DNA of 64,000 bases from Spirochaetota bacterium (lineage in GTDB: Bacteria; Spirochaetota; Spirochaetia; Treponematales; Rectinemataceae), in assembly GCA_029265615.1 (NCBI GenBank), contig JAJUIB010000013.1, positions 22,344 to 86,343 on the forward strand. The letters are read 5' to 3'. Position numbers and translations under genes: made by a program. The notes below the pieces were generated by a model, which worked only from the letters and a program-made list of their open reading frames with translations, searched no databases and was not told the origin of the DNA. This document shows, piece after piece, positions 26,178 through 36,418 of the stretch (position 1 is its first letter; the number at the start of each line of letters is the position of its first letter).

Positions 26178-27167
26178 ATGACGGATTTCTGGAACGATTC
26201 CCCAGGCCTTGCCGAAGCCTTAAGCTCCGTTGCCGCGATCATGCGGGAGAGCCTAAGGAGCACGGATTTTCCGATAGAGGATGCGGTCGCCTCGATCATC
26301 GAATCGAACGGCAAAATGCTCAGACCGGCACTCGTCCTCATCGGCGCACGCTTCGGCAGAGGCGGCATGGAGTCTCGCATCCTGCCGCTTGCAGCAGCGA
26401 TCGAACTGCTCCATGTGTCCACGCTTGTCCACGACGACGTGCTCGACGAAGCGGAGTTGCGCCGCGGCATACCGACTCTTCACACGCGATTCGGTGCCAA
26501 AGAGGCGGTGCTCGCGGGCGACTGGCTCTTTGCGCGCGCCTTCCTCCTCGCCGCCGAAAGCGCAAGCCCCGCAAACGCAAAGGCTCTGGCGCGGCTCGTG
26601 AGCGCGATCTGCGCTGCCGAGATTAAGCAGGATATGGACAAGTGGAGCTACTCGGCAAGCCGCCGCGGTTATTTCCGCAAAATCGCCGGAAAGACCGCGG
26701 CACTCTTCTCGCTCGCCCTCCACGTAGGCGCCGCCGAGGCAAAGGCCCCCGCCCCGGTCGCCGAGCGCCTGCGGCGCGCTGGGTACAATCTCGGCATGGC
26801 CTTCCAGATTCTCGACGATATCCTCGACTTCGAATCGAGCGCGGGCGTGATGCGCAAACCCGTCGGCCGCGACATCGCCGAGGGCCTGTGCACCCTGCCG
26901 CTCATCCATGCGCTCCGCGTAGACGAGCACGGCGTCCGCGCACTGCTTTCGGCCCTGTCGCGCGAGCGCGACGGCGCCGCGCAGATGGAGCCGGCCGTCG
27001 CGGCGGTTATTGCGCGCACCGTAAGCCTCGGCGGCGTCGACGCCGCGCGACGCGATGCCGCCCGTTTCACCGCACGCGCCGAGGCCGAGATCGCACGGCT
27101 CCCCGCCACGCCCGCGCGCGACGAACTCAGCAGGCTTTCCTCGCGCCTCCTTTCGCGGCTATACTGA
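26178..27167 (+). CDS. Polyprenyl diphosphate synthase
   Basis: Trans-prenyltransferase that elongates isoprenoid chains from IPP. The 329-aa length is typical of long-chain (heptaprenyl/octaprenyl) enzymes. The first Asp-rich motif LVHDDVLDEAELRRG (about 83-97) and the second QILDDILDF (about 211-219) with the downstream GKT/GRD-type lysine-arginine segments are present. The nucleotide GKMLRP near residue 50 is the usual IPP-binding site. Position after the NADH:quinone oxidoreductase gene suggests synthesis of a menaquinone side chain; chain length cannot be read from the sequence. Confidence 0.9.
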   Translation: MTDFWNDSPGLAEALSSVAAIMRESLRSTDFPIEDAVASIIESNGKMLRPALVLIGARFGRGGMESRILPLAAAIELLHVSTLVHDDVLDEAELRRGIPTLHTRFGAKEAVLAGDWLFARAFLLAAESASPANAKALARLVSAICAAEIKQDMDKWSYSASRRGYFRKIAGKTAALFSLALHVGAAEAKAPAPVAERLRRAGYNLGMAFQILDDILDFESSAGVMRKPVGRDIAEGLCTLPLIHALRVDEHGVRALLSALSRERDGAAQMEPAVAAVIARTVSLGGVDAARRDAARFTARAEAEIARLPATPARDELSRLSSRLLSRLY

Positions 27168-27175
27168 GCCCCGCC

Positions 27176-27769
27176 ATGCTCACCTACTTCCTCGTCGCTC
27201 TTGGTCTTTCGATGGACGCTTTTGCCGTTTCCGTATCGAGTGGCATCTGCATCCCGCACATGCAAACTCGCTACGCGCTTCGCGCGGCGTTCGCATTTGG
27301 ACTCTTTCAGTTCCTCATGCCCATTTTCGGCTGGCTCGCCGGCGGCGCCTTTCGCGCCTATATCGAGGGCTTTGACCACTGGATCGCCTTCGCCCTCCTC
27401 GCCCTCGTCGGCGGCAAGATGCTCATCGAGTCGCGCGAGATTGCGGACGAGGCCTCCTGCGACGATGCCGCTTCAGGCGGCGATAGGAAAAAGCGGAGCA
27501 TCCTTGATCTCGGCGGGCTTCTCATCCTCGCGGTCGCCACAAGCATCGATGCACTCGCGGTTGGACTTTCGTACAGCATGCTCGGCGCACCCATCCTCGG
27601 CCCAGCCGCCATCATCGGCCTTGTAACCTTCGCGCTCTGCCTCGCGGGCTGCGAATTCGGGCGGCGCATCGGCACGCGCTTCGAACGGTGGGCGGAAGCC
27701 GCAGGTGGCATCGTCCTTGTCGCCATCGGTCTTAAGATCCTGGTCGAGCACCTCATCAAGGCGGTCTAA
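27176..27769 (+). CDS. mntP: Manganese efflux pump MntP
   Basis: Six-helix inner-membrane protein of the MntP/YebN family that exports Mn(II). The 197-aa product has the two family repeats: ALGLSMDAFAVSVSSG (about 8-23) and AVATSIDALAVGLSY (about 120-134), each with the essential Asp. A basic/acidic cytoplasmic loop (ADEASCDDAASGGDRKKRS) separates them. ATG at 27176 lies 10 bp after a TATACT box and without a clear ribosome site. It may be read from its own start or from the upstream gene. Confidence 0.93.
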   Translation: MLTYFLVALGLSMDAFAVSVSSGICIPHMQTRYALRAAFAFGLFQFLMPIFGWLAGGAFRAYIEGFDHWIAFALLALVGGKMLIESREIADEASCDDAASGGDRKKRSILDLGGLLILAVATSIDALAVGLSYSMLGAPILGPAAIIGLVTFALCLAGCEFGRRIGTRFERWAEAAGGIVLVAIGLKILVEHLIKAV

Positions 27770-27939
27770 GACCGCGACTCAAACTACACCGCCGCGAACG
27801 CTGCCTTAATATTCTCCACGAGGAGCTACACAGCCGCGAGCCCTGCGCGGAGTCACACGAGCGTGCCCCAGCCCTCCGGAGATTCGCCCACATGGCGCAC
27901 CCACACCGCGCATGAGGAGACATATTTCCGGGAATGCAG

Positions 27940-27959
27940 TATATTAAATAAGTAATATA
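27940..27959 (+). promoter_or_regulatory. Palindromic operator candidate upstream of copA
   Basis: TATATTA-N6-TAATATA is a perfect 7-bp inverted repeat in an AT-rich island of a GC-rich region. It lies 17 bp before the copA ATG, with GGGAGGA as ribosome site between. A metal-responsive repressor site is plausible; no regulator gene is nearby. Confidence 0.5.
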
Positions 27960-27976
27960 TAAGACCGGGAGGAATA

Positions 27977-30307
27977 ATGATCCAGGCAAAACGCCTTCCC
28001 CTGCGCGGCATGAGTTGCGCCGCCTGTGCGCGGGCGATCGAACGCGCCGTGGGCAAACTCGAGGGGATCGAGGCGGCGAGCGTCAACTTTGCGACCGAAA
28101 AGCTTGATCTGCGCTTCGATGATGAGCGGCTCAGCCTCGACGCCGTGCGTAGAGCGGTGGAGGAGGCGGGCTACGGCATCGCAGATGAGGCGTCGAAAGC
28201 CGTCGATGAGCATCGCGCCGCGGGGGAAGAGGAGCTCAGGTCGCTACGCAGGCGGCTTATTCTTGCCGCGGTTTTTACCCTACCGCTTCTCTACGTCGCG
28301 ATGGGCTCGATGCTGGGGCTGCCTTTCCCAGCTGCATTCGCCCCCATGAAGGCGCCGCTCCGCTTCGCCCTCCTTGAGCTTGCGCTCGTCCTCCCGATCG
28401 TCATCGCCGGACGCCGTTTCTATATTTCAGGCCTCCGTGCCGCACTCCACCGCGCACCAAACATGGACAGCCTCATAGCACTCGGAACGAGCGCCGCCTT
28501 CGCCTATAGCCTCTGGTCCACCTGGCGCATCAGCCGAGGCGATCACATGGCGGTGGAACAGCTCTACTATGAAACGGCCGGCGTCATCATCACGCTCATT
28601 CTCCTTGGAAAAAGCCTCGAGGCCCGTAGCAAGGGCAGGACCTCGGAGGCGATCAAACGACTCATGGGGTTGAAGCCAGCCACCGCAACCCTCTGTGCTG
28701 CGGGAAGGGAGTACGAGCTCCCCGTCGAGGAGCTCGAGGTAGGCGACATGATTCTCGTGCGTCCCGGCGAGCGCATCCCCGTGGATGGCGTCATCGTCGA
28801 AGGCTCAAGCGCCGTGGATGAGTCGATGATCTCAGGCGAATCGATCCCTATCGACAAGGGACCGGGAGACGTCGTCGTGGGCGGTAGCGTCAACACGCAC
28901 GGCTCCTTCAGTTTTCGCGCCACGGCCGTCGGCGCCGACACAGCCCTTGCGCGCATCGTGCGGCTTGTCGAAGACGCGCAGGCCGCGAAAGCGCCCATCG
29001 CCGCCATCGCCGACCGCGTGTCGGGCTGGTTTGTGCCGGCGGTGCTCCTCGTCGCCCTCCTCGCAGCAGGACTCTGGCTCGCCTTCGGCGAAAGTCTCTC
29101 CTTCGCGCTCACCGTCTTCGTCGCCGTGCTCACCATAGCCTGCCCCTGTGCCCTCGGTCTTGCCACACCGACGGCCATCATGGTCGGCACGGGACGCGGG
29201 GCCGAACTCGGAGTGCTCTTCAAATCCGGCGAGGCGCTCGAAACGGCACAGGCCGTCACAACGGTCGTCCTCGACAAGACCGGAACGATCACAACGGGCA
29301 AACCGGAGCTCACCGACCTCATTCCGCGAGCCGACATCCCGCGCGCAAGGCTTCTTGCAGTTGCCGCAGCTGCGGAAAAGGCATCCGAACATCCCGTCGG
29401 CGAGGCAGTGGTCCGCGCCGCAGCCGCGGAATCGCTTGAGCTACCGCGGATCGAATCCTTCACCGCACTGCCGGGACGCGGCATCGAAGCCGTTCTCGCC
29501 GCTGATGCCAGCACCGCGATACTCTGCGCGGAAGAGGCCAAGGCCACAGACCAGGAGACGCGCCGCATCCTGGTCGGCACCGCGCGGCTCATGACCGAGC
29601 GCGGAGTCGCTCTTGACGAGTTTGCCGCAGCGGCTACCCAGCTCGAGGCGGCAGGCAAAACTACGCTCTTTGTCGCTCTGGGGCGAAGGGTGATCGGCCT
29701 TGCCGCCGTCGCCGATGAACCAAAGCCGACAAGTGCCGCTGCGGTCGCGGAACTCCACGCGCTCGGCCTCGAAGTGGCGCTCCTCTCCGGCGATAGCCGC
29801 CGCGCCGCCAACGCGGTCGCTCGGCGTGTCGGCATCGACACGGTTCTCGCCGAAGTGCTTCCAGAGGGCAAAGAGGCGGAAATCACCCGGCTCAAGAAAG
29901 CCGGAAAAAAAGTCGCCATGGTGGGCGACGGCATCAATGATGCGCCTGCGCTCGCCCGCGCGGACCTCGGCATCGCCATCGGAACCGGCACCGATGTCGC
30001 AATCGAGAGCGCCGACCTCGTCCTCATGAGCGGCGACCTTCTCGAAGTGCCGAAGGCGGTGGCGCTCTCGCGCGCCGTGATGCGAACCATAAAACAGAAC
30101 CTCTTTTGGGCCTTCGGGTACAATGTGCTCGGCATACCGATAGCCGCCGGCCTGCTCCACGTCTTTGGCGGGCCGCTCCTCAATCCGATCATCGCCGCCG
30201 CCGCGATGTCGCTCAGCTCGGTGTCGGTGGTGAGCAACGCGCTCCGCTTGCGCCGCTTCGGTCGACAGCGACTGGAGCGGCAAAGCCCCGGGGGAAAGAG
30301 GCCGTAA
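27977..30307 (+). CDS. copA: Copper-translocating P1B-type ATPase
   Basis: Exports Cu(I) from the cytoplasm. The 776-aa protein has an N-terminal heavy-metal domain with MSCAAC (residues 12-17), eight membrane helices and the P1B-1 ion-site residues: CPC at about 389-391, YN at about 715-716 and MSLSS near 743. The phosphorylation motif DKTGTIT starts at about 433, the nucleotide site HP is in EHPVGEA, and the hinge is [11 protein letters not shown]. All catalytic parts look intact. Only one N-terminal metal domain is present. The upstream palindrome may make it copper-inducible. Confidence 0.96.
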   Translation: MIQAKRLPLRGMSCAACARAIERAVGKLEGIEAASVNFATEKLDLRFDDERLSLDAVRRAVEEAGYGIADEASKAVDEHRAAGEEELRSLRRRLILAAVFTLPLLYVAMGSMLGLPFPAAFAPMKAPLRFALLELALVLPIVIAGRRFYISGLRAALHRAPNMDSLIALGTSAAFAYSLWSTWRISRGDHMAVEQLYYETAGVIITLILLGKSLEARSKGRTSEAIKRLMGLKPATATLCAAGREYELPVEELEVGDMILVRPGERIPVDGVIVEGSSAVDESMISGESIPIDKGPGDVVVGGSVNTHGSFSFRATAVGADTALARIVRLVEDAQAAKAPIAAIADRVSGWFVPAVLLVALLAAGLWLAFGESLSFALTVFVAVLTIACPCALGLATPTAIMVGTGRGAELGVLFKSGEALETAQAVTTVVLDKTGTITTGKPELTDLIPRADIPRARLLAVAAAAEKASEHPVGEAVVRAAAAESLELPRIESFTALPGRGIEAVLAADASTAILCAEEAKATDQETRRILVGTARLMTERGVALDEFAAAATQLEAAGKTTLFVALGRRVIGLAAVADEPKPTSAAAVAELHALGLEVALLSGDSRRAANAVARRVGIDTVLAEVLPEGKEAEITRLKKAGKKVAMVGDGINDAPALARADLGIAIGTGTDVAIESADLVLMSGDLLEVPKAVALSRAVMRTIKQNLFWAFGYNVLGIPIAAGLLHVFGGPLLNPIIAAAAMSLSSVSVVSNALRLRRFGRQRLERQSPGGKRP

Positions 30308-30314
30308 AAAGGCC

Positions 30315-30341
30315 AAAAAAAGGCGGTCCTTGCGGACCGCC
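30315..30341 (-). terminator. Terminator of the grpE-dnaK-dnaJ operon
   Basis: A perfect 8-bp stem (GGCGGTCC / GGACCGCC) with a 4-nt loop at 30322-30341 is followed on the minus strand by seven T residues. It lies 28 bp beyond the dnaJ stop, and copA ends just to its left on the other strand. Confidence 0.88.
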
Positions 30342-30368
30342 ACCAGTCTTAAGTGCTCGCGTGCTGTG

Positions 30369-31502
30369 TCAGTTTTTGAGATCCTGGAGCCGAATCGGCC
30401 GCGGTGCGGCGTCCTCGCCCTCGACCGCGCGGAGCTCCTCGAGTAGCTCGCGGCCGCGCCGCGACAGACGCTCAGGCACCCGGACGACTACCTTAAGATA
30501 GAGGTCGCCGCGCCGTCCCGACGATGAGGGGACGCCTTCGTCACGCACGCGGAGCATGCGGCCGTTTTGGACGCCGGCGGGGATCGTCACCTTGATCTTC
30601 TTCTTCTCGATGGTCTCGAAGGTGATTTCACCACCCAGGGCCGCGGTCGCAAGCCCTATGGGAAGCGCGCAATACAGATCGTTGCCCTCTCGTTCGAAAT
30701 ACTCATGGGGCCGCACCCGAATAAAGACATAGAGGTCCCCCGGCGGGCCGCCATTCGGACCGACATCGCCCTGGCCGGGAATCACCACACGCTTCCCGTC
30801 CTCGACTCCGGGCGGGATGGTCACCTTGATCTTCTGCTTTTTCTTGGCGAGCCCCGTCCCATCGCAATCGCGACAGGGGCGCTCGATGGTCGAACCTTCT
30901 CCGTGACAGGTCGGGCAGGGCTGGGCGATGGAAAAGAATCCCGAACTCCGACGCACCTGGCCCGAGCCCTGACAGGTCGGACAGACGCGGCGCCCCGAGC
31001 CGTCGGAAGAACCAGTGCCGCCGCAGCTACGGCAGGCATCATGACGCGAATAGCTGATCTCCACCGCCGTGCCGAACACGGCATCTTCAAACGAAAGCTC
31101 AAGGTCATAGCGCAGATTCGAACCGCGCGCAACCCGGCCCCGATCGCCGCCGCCGCGGCGGCCCCCGCCACCGAAGAAGGAATCGAATATGTTGGAAAAA
31201 TCGCCAAAGCCGAAAATGTCCTCGAAGTCCTTGAAAACCGAGGAGAAATCCTGTGCGCCGCCTGAACCGCCCATGCCCTCGACCCCGGCAAACCCGAAGC
31301 GGTCGTAGGCACTCCGTTTTTCGTCGTCGGCGAGCACTTCGTAGGCTTCGGTCGCCTCCTTGAAGCGCTCCTCCGCGGCGTGATCGCCCGGGTTTTTATC
31401 GGGGTGATTCTGGATCGCGAGTCGGCGATAGGCCTTTTTTATGTCGTCCTTGCTGGCGTTCTTGTCGACGCCCAGGACCTCGTAATAATCGCGCTTGGCC
31501 AC
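30369..31502 (-). CDS. dnaJ: Chaperone DnaJ
   Basis: Hsp40 co-chaperone that stimulates DnaK. The 377-aa protein has the J domain with HPD (about 33-35), a Gly/Phe-rich region (75-130) and four zinc-finger repeats [24 protein letters not shown] and CRDCDGTG (about 160-225). The C-terminal substrate domains follow. Typical type I DnaJ. It is downstream of dnaK after a 78-bp spacer that contains a strong hairpin. Confidence 0.97.
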   Translation of the reverse strand: MAKRDYYEVLGVDKNASKDDIKKAYRRLAIQNHPDKNPGDHAAEERFKEATEAYEVLADDEKRSAYDRFGFAGVEGMGGSGGAQDFSSVFKDFEDIFGFGDFSNIFDSFFGGGGRRGGGDRGRVARGSNLRYDLELSFEDAVFGTAVEISYSRHDACRSCGGTGSSDGSGRRVCPTCQGSGQVRRSSGFFSIAQPCPTCHGEGSTIERPCRDCDGTGLAKKKQKIKVTIPPGVEDGKRVVIPGQGDVGPNGGPPGDLYVFIRVRPHEYFEREGNDLYCALPIGLATAALGGEITFETIEKKKIKVTIPAGVQNGRMLRVRDEGVPSSSGRRGDLYLKVVVRVPERLSRRGRELLEELRAVEGEDAAPRPIRLQDLKN

Positions 31503-31526
31503 GTGGGCTCCCTACGATGCCACGAG

Positions 31527-31567
31527 GCGGACGCGAAGCGCCGTGCGGTCGCACGGCTTCGCGCCGC
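31527..31567 (-). other. Strong hairpin between dnaK and dnaJ
   Basis: The inverted repeat around GCGAAG...CTTCGC with inner CCGTGC/GCACGG and a GGTC-type loop forms a long, almost perfect stem. There is no T run, so it is more likely an attenuating or mRNA-processing element that lowers dnaJ relative to dnaK. Confidence 0.6.
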
Positions 31568-31580
31568 CCTCAGCGTGGAT

Positions 31581-33494
31581 CTATTTCTTCTCTTCCTCGT
31601 CTACGACGCGGTAGTCCACATCGTCAGCGGACCCCTGCGCAGGACCTTCCGAAGCGGCGCCAGAGGGGCCGGCTCCTTGCGCGCCGGTGGGACCGGCGTT
31701 CTTGTAGATCTCCTCGGAGAGCTTGTACTGCGCCTGCTTGAGGGCCTCGGTCTTCTGGCGGATGAGGTCGACATCCTGGCCTTCCATGGCCTTCTTGAGC
31801 TCGGCGAGCGCTGCCTCGATTGCGGATTTCTCTGCCTGCGGCACCTTGTCGCCGTACTCCTTAAGCGCTTTCTCGGTCTGATAAACGAGGCTGTCAGCTT
31901 CGTTCCGCGCCTCGGCGCGCTCGCGCTCCCGCTTGTCTTCGGCGGCGTGCGCCTCAGCCTCCTTCACCATCCGATCGATGTCGGCGTCGTTAAGCCCGGA
32001 CGAAGCCTCGATGCGGATCTTCTGCTCCTTGCCCGTGCCAAGATCTTTGGCGCTGACATGCACGATGCCGTTCGCATCGATATCAAAGGTCACCTCGATC
32101 TGCGGCACACCGCGCGGCGCAGGCGGAATGCCCACAAGATCGAAGCGGCCGAGCGTGCGGTTCTGCGCCGCCATCTCGCGTTCGCCCTGGAGTACGTGGA
32201 TGGAAACAGCGGTCTGCCCATCGGCCGCGGTGGAGAATATCTGGCTCTTGCGGCAGGGAATGGTCGTGTTCCGCGGGATAAGACGAGTCATGACGCCGCC
32301 GAGAGTCTCGATGCCGAGGGAGAGCGGCGTGACATCGAGGAGTAGCACGTCCTTTACGTCGCCGCCCAGAATGCCGCCCTGAATGGCGGCGCCCACGGCG
32401 ACGGCCTCGTCGGGGTTAACGCCCTTCGAGGGCTCCTTGCCGAAAAGATCGCGGACGATCTGCTGAACCTTGGGGATGCGGGTGGAGCCGCCGACGAGAA
32501 TGACCTCGTCCACCTGCGCCGCGGTAATTCCGGCGTCGGCTAGAGCTTTTTTGCAGGGCTCCTTCGAGCGCTCAAGCAGATCATCGATCATGCGCTCGAA
32601 GGCGGCGCGGGAGAGGCTCTTCTGCAGGTGCTTCGGCCCCGAAGCGTCCGCGGTGATGAAGGGCAGGTTGATCTCGGTCTGCTGGACGTTGGACAGCTCG
32701 ATCTTCGCCTTCTCGGCGGCTTCCTTGAGGCGTTGAAGCGCCATCTTATCCTTGGAGAGATCGATGCCTGTGTCCTTTTTGAACTCCTCGACGAGCCACT
32801 GCATGATGCGGGCATCGAAGTCGTCGCCGCCCAGGTGCGTGTCGCCGTTTGTCGATTTGACCTCAAACACACCCTCGCCCAGCTCGAGGATGGAAATATC
32901 GAAGGTGCCGCCGCCGAGATCGTAGACGGCTATCGTCTTCTCCTTCTTTTGATCCTTGTTGTAGCCATAGGCGAGGGATGCGGCCGTCGGCTCGTTGATA
33001 ATGCGCTTGACCTCGAGGCCCGCGATCTTGCCCGCATCCTTCGTCGCCTGCCGCTGCGCGTCGTTGAAGTAGGCGGGCACAGTGATGACCGCCTCGGTGA
33101 CGGGCTCGCCGAGATAATCCTCCGCGGTTTTCTTCATTTTCTGGAGGATGAAGGCGCTGATCTCCTGAGGGCTGTAGGCCTTGCCCGCAATGTCGACGCG
33201 GACGTCGTTCCCGTTGTCGATAACCTTGTAGGGCACGAGCTTGATCTCCGCCCCGACCTCGCTATAGCGCCGACCCATGAAGCGCTTAATCGAGTAGACC
33301 GTGTTCTCCGGGTTGGTGATCATCTGGTTTTTCGCGGGCTGGCCGACGACACGCTCGCCCTTGCCGGTGAAACCGACGATCGAGGGGGTGGTGCGCTGCC
33401 CCTCGGAGTTGGCGATGACGAGAGGCTCCCCGCCTTCCATCACGGCGACACAGGAATTGGTGGTTCCAAGATCGATTCCGATTATCCTACCCAT
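31581..33494 (-). CDS. dnaK: Chaperone DnaK (Hsp70)
   Basis: ATP-driven chaperone. The 637-aa protein begins [20 protein letters not shown] and has the phosphate-2 motif [18 protein letters not shown] (about 192-210) and the adenosine motif [14 protein letters not shown] (about 330-343). The interdomain linker [19 protein letters not shown] (about 382-400, shortened here) follows, then a substrate-binding domain and a lid. The C-terminus ends in the EEE-type acidic tail (VDEEEKK). Central gene of grpE-dnaK-dnaJ. Confidence 0.98.
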   Translation of the reverse strand: MGRIIGIDLGTTNSCVAVMEGGEPLVIANSEGQRTTPSIVGFTGKGERVVGQPAKNQMITNPENTVYSIKRFMGRRYSEVGAEIKLVPYKVIDNGNDVRVDIAGKAYSPQEISAFILQKMKKTAEDYLGEPVTEAVITVPAYFNDAQRQATKDAGKIAGLEVKRIINEPTAASLAYGYNKDQKKEKTIAVYDLGGGTFDISILELGEGVFEVKSTNGDTHLGGDDFDARIMQWLVEEFKKDTGIDLSKDKMALQRLKEAAEKAKIELSNVQQTEINLPFITADASGPKHLQKSLSRAAFERMIDDLLERSKEPCKKALADAGITAAQVDEVILVGGSTRIPKVQQIVRDLFGKEPSKGVNPDEAVAVGAAIQGGILGGDVKDVLLLDVTPLSLGIETLGGVMTRLIPRNTTIPCRKSQIFSTAADGQTAVSIHVLQGEREMAAQNRTLGRFDLVGIPPAPRGVPQIEVTFDIDANGIVHVSAKDLGTGKEQKIRIEASSGLNDADIDRMVKEAEAHAAEDKRERERAEARNEADSLVYQTEKALKEYGDKVPQAEKSAIEAALAELKKAMEGQDVDLIRQKTEALKQAQYKLSEEIYKNAGPTGAQGAGPSGAASEGPAQGSADDVDYRVVDEEEKK

Positions 33495-33521
33495 ACATCC
33501 GCTCCTTGTTCTCTCGAAGTA

Positions 33522-34214
33522 TCAGTTCGTGGTGACGGCCGCATCCTCGCCGGCCGAAGGCGGGCCCAATTCGGCAGCCGTAGCAGGCGTGGCCCCCTCG
33601 CCCGGTGCGGGGGCAGGCATCTGCACACGCACCTTGGCGCTTCGAACGACACGGTCGTGCAACTTATAGCCGGGGAGGAACTCCTCGACTACGGTCGGCT
33701 CAGAAACTGGCCCCGGTTCCGCGGCGATCGCCTCATGGATATTGGGGTCGAAAATCGCCCCGACACACTCAAGCCGCGTAAGGCCGTACTTGCTCTCGAG
33801 CGTCTGCCCAAGCTGGCGACGGATCAAGACAACGCCATCATGGAGTGTCGCATAATCCTGCGCATGCTCGGCGCTGGCGACCGCCCGGTCAAAATCGTCA
33901 AGGACGGGCACAAGATCGCCAAGGAGTCCCGCGTTCGCGTATTTAAGCGACTCGTCGCGCTCGCGAAACATGCGCTTGCGGAAATTCTCGTAGTCCGCGA
34001 GCTTGCGAAGATACTGATCCTTAAGCGAGGAATTCTCTTCGACGAGGGCCGCTTCGCGCGCCTCAAGAGCGGCGACGCGCGCGCGGAGAGCCTCGAGTTC
34101 CGCCGACTGATCGGCTTGAGGCGTCTCGGGCGCCGCAGGGGCAGGGGTTTCTGCCGCGGCGGCATGCTCGCGGGGAGATACCTCGGTGTGGCGCTCATGG
34201 TGCTTCGTTGACAT
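33522..34214 (-). CDS. grpE: Nucleotide exchange factor GrpE
   Basis: Releases ADP from DnaK. The ATG at 34214 (MSTKHHERHTEVS) follows AGGTGG; the longer upstream frame is not supported. The 230-aa product has an acidic/Ala-Pro-rich N-terminus, a long coiled coil (about 38-80), then the conserved KLADYENFRKRMFRERDE (about 70-88) and the C-terminal beta domain with PNIHEAI and VVEEFLPGYKLHDRVVRSAKV split in the last third. A low-complexity Ala/Pro tail is added. No CIRCE element is visible upstream, and the leader appears about 290 nt long. Confidence 0.95.
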   Translation of the reverse strand: MSTKHHERHTEVSPREHAAAAETPAPAAPETPQADQSAELEALRARVAALEAREAALVEENSSLKDQYLRKLADYENFRKRMFRERDESLKYANAGLLGDLVPVLDDFDRAVASAEHAQDYATLHDGVVLIRRQLGQTLESKYGLTRLECVGAIFDPNIHEAIAAEPGPVSEPTVVEEFLPGYKLHDRVVRSAKVRVQMPAPAPGEGATPATAAELGPPSAGEDAAVTTN

Positions 34215-34515
34215 TGATCCACCTATTATGTCGGTCTTCCCCCGCAGGCGGGAAGAGTCCGCTATGTATCGATAAGGTAATAATCCGGCGATGAACGCGT
34301 CAACTCGCAGCCACCGCAGGATCTCGCTCCACACTGGGTAGCACGCGCTCGCCTGCCACCCCTTAAAACCTCGTGCGCCCCTGCACAGTCCCGCCTGTTA
34401 CCGAAGCGAGGCTTCGGGGTTTTAACGGTGCCCCGGCGCGAGCTTACGTGATGAGCCTCCATGCACTCCTCGGCGCAAAGGCACAAAAGCGATCGCTGTA
34501 GGCACGCTTTATGCT
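34215..34515 (-). other. grpE leader / intergenic region
   Basis: About 300 bp between grpE and its predicted promoter contain no supported gene. A 7-bp hairpin (CCGAAGC 34401-34407 with GCTTCGG 34411-34417) followed by GGTTTT on the plus strand could be a terminator for plus-strand readthrough. A second hairpin CTTCCC...GGGAAG lies just before the grpE ribosome site. Any thermosensor role is speculative. Confidence 0.5.
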
Positions 34516-34567
34516 ATTATATATTACGCTCATACATCCTTGACAATCGGCCAGGGTCACCTAAATT
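34516..34567. promoter_or_regulatory. Back-to-back grpE and rpoN promoters sharing one -35 element
   Basis: On the plus strand TTGACA (34540-34545), a 16-bp spacer and TAAATT (34562-34567) form the rpoN promoter. On the minus strand the same bases read TTGTCA (34546-34541), with TATATA or TATAAT (34523-34516) after 17-19 bp, forming the grpE promoter. The two -35 hexamers overlap by five bases, so binding should be mutually exclusive. Confidence 0.6.
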
Positions 34568-34594
34568 TGAGATAGCAGTCCTTTGGAGGAAGCG

Positions 34595-35971
34595 GTGCAG
34601 CTTCAGAAGCCCGCGCTTGTCGCGGAACAGCGCCAAAAGCTCAGCCCTCAGATGCTCCAGTCCATCAAGCTCATGGCGATGCCGCTTCAAGAGCTTAAGG
34701 AGGAGATACAGGCGGAACTCGAGGCAAACCCCGCACTGGAGGTGCTCGAGGACAAATCGACGGTATCGCTCGAGAGCCTGCCTGAGCGCGACGAACGGGA
34801 CGAAGAGGTCAACGACGTCTTTGAAAACAGCTCCGACCCGGGTTTTGCCGCTCGCTCTGCCACCGACGATGATTCGAAACGTATGTTCATCGAAGGGGCG
34901 ATCACCCGCGCGGAAACACTCCAAGAACACCTCCTCTGGCAGCTTCGCCTCCAGCCGATCGACGAAGCGCGGCGTGCCATAGGCGAGGCGCTTATCCAAA
35001 ATCTCGACGATGACGGCTTCCACAAAGTAGATCCCGCCGCCCTCCTCCCCGATGCACCCGGCGCCGTGGTTGCGGACATGCTCACCCTCGTCCGCAGCCT
35101 CGAGCCGCAGGGCACCTGCGTCGCCGATTTCCGCGAGAGCCTCCGCGTGCAGGCGGAGCTCAGCCCCGGAGCGCCCCTCGCGGCAATCGCCATGCTCCGC
35201 GACCACATCGACCTCCTCGAAAAAGGCAAGCACACCGAGCTGCAAAAAAGGCTCAAACTCGGCGACGAGGAGTTCCGCGAGGCGCTCTCGTTCATCAAAG
35301 GCCTATCCCCCTTCCCCGGCCGCGCGTACTCGACCGAAGAGCCGCGCTATGTCGTGCCGGATCTCCTCGTCAAACTCAAAGACGGCGACTTTGTCATTGT
35401 CATCAATGACGAGGAGTTCCCCGTGCTCGGCATCGACCCCTTTTTTGACCGGCTCGCCGAAAAAAAAGGCGGGGACCGGGCGACGGGAGCCTATGTCCGC
35501 GACAATATCAAACGGGCGAAGTTCTTCATCCGGAGCATACAGCAGCGCAACCAGACCCTACTCAAGGTCGCTCGCGCCGTGGTGGAATTCCAGCGCGCAT
35601 TTTTTGCGCGCGGCCCCAAGTACCTTGCGCCGCTTACCCTCAAGGATGTCGCCGCCGAGATTGGCGTGCACGAAACGACGGTATCCCGCATCGCGCACAA
35701 AAAGTACGTCCAGACCGACTGGGGCGTCTTTGAACTCCGCTACTTCTTTACGAATTCCATATCCGGCGCAGGTTCTTCTGGTTCGCGTTTCTCCAAAGAA
35801 GGGGTAAAACAAGTTATCAAGGAGATCATCGAGACCGAAGACGCCTCGCTCTCGGACCGCGACATCGCCGAGCTTCTTGCGCGGCGCGGCATCAAGCTTG
35901 CGCGGCGAACGGTTGCCAAATATCGGCAGGAGCTCGACCTCGATTCGTCGTTTGGCCGTAAACGGCCATAG
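34595..35971 (+). CDS. rpoN: RNA polymerase sigma-54 factor RpoN
   Basis: Alternative sigma factor that needs AAA+ activators. GTG at 34595 is preferred (GGAGGA 4 nt upstream); a TTG four codons earlier is possible. The 458-aa protein has region I (Gln/Leu-rich, QKLSPQMLQSIKLMAMPLQEL, shortened here to its first 20 residues), an acidic region II, the core-binding domain and the DNA-binding HTH around IGVHETTVSRIAHKKYVQT split near 360-380. The RpoN box ARRTVAKYRQ is at about 438-448. First gene of a same-direction series that ends with holA. Confidence 0.95.
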   Translation: MQLQKPALVAEQRQKLSPQMLQSIKLMAMPLQELKEEIQAELEANPALEVLEDKSTVSLESLPERDERDEEVNDVFENSSDPGFAARSATDDDSKRMFIEGAITRAETLQEHLLWQLRLQPIDEARRAIGEALIQNLDDDGFHKVDPAALLPDAPGAVVADMLTLVRSLEPQGTCVADFRESLRVQAELSPGAPLAAIAMLRDHIDLLEKGKHTELQKRLKLGDEEFREALSFIKGLSPFPGRAYSTEEPRYVVPDLLVKLKDGDFVIVINDEEFPVLGIDPFFDRLAEKKGGDRATGAYVRDNIKRAKFFIRSIQQRNQTLLKVARAVVEFQRAFFARGPKYLAPLTLKDVAAEIGVHETTVSRIAHKKYVQTDWGVFELRYFFTNSISGAGSSGSRFSKEGVKQVIKEIIETEDASLSDRDIAELLARRGIKLARRTVAKYRQELDLDSSFGRKRP

Positions 35972-36078
35972 ACCTGGGCGACGCCCGGCCCCCGGGGCCG
36001 TGGTTTTTGGCCGACCGCCTGAGTAACCGCCCTGCATGGGGCGTGCGAGGCGGCGGCCGTAAGCTTAAGGAGGTATGC

Positions 36079-36369
36079 ATGACCGTCGACGTCCGTTCCG
36101 TCCACTTCACCCTGAGCGATGCGAGCAGGGACTACCTCGACAAAAAACTCGAGCGGATCGGGTACGCGGACGACAAGGTCGTCGATCTCATTTTCGTTTT
36201 CACGAAGGAAAAAGACTTCAAACTGGAGGCGACCGTCAATTTCCGCTGGGGCACGCAGGCGCATGTGGTGGAACACGAGCTCGACGTGAACCCGGGCATC
36301 GACAAGCTCATCGATCGGCTCGAGCAGAAGATCACCAAGGAAAAGGAAAAGGTACAGGAAAAACGCTAA
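36079..36369 (+). CDS. hpf: Short ribosome hibernation promoting factor
   Basis: Binds the 30S decoding region and promotes ribosome dimerisation in starvation. The 96-aa length and beta-alpha-beta-beta-beta-alpha fold are those of the short HPF/YfiA form: MTVDVRSVHFTLSDASRDYL at the N-terminus and a Lys/Glu-rich final helix. The start follows a perfect AAGGAGGT site. Location after rpoN mirrors the rpoN-hpf order known from proteobacteria. Confidence 0.93.
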   Translation: MTVDVRSVHFTLSDASRDYLDKKLERIGYADDKVVDLIFVFTKEKDFKLEATVNFRWGTQAHVVEHELDVNPGIDKLIDRLEQKITKEKEKVQEKR

Positions 36370-36418
36370 GCCGCTACGCTCGTAGCGTGCTTTTAGCGCG
36401 CATTTTTGCTCAATCTCA

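Noticed and set aside
28567..30237. Long open frame (over 550 codons) on the minus strand opposite copA
   Set aside because: It is antisense to an unmistakable P-type ATPase and its Ser/Arg/Ala-rich translation is what a GC-rich shadow frame produces.
32628..34211. Long plus-strand frame opposite dnaK and grpE
   Set aside because: It mirrors the coding strand of two certain chaperone genes and shows no domain.
34215..34600. CIRCE heat-shock operator before grpE
   Set aside because: No TTAGCACTC-N9-GAGTGCTAA or close variant was found by eye.
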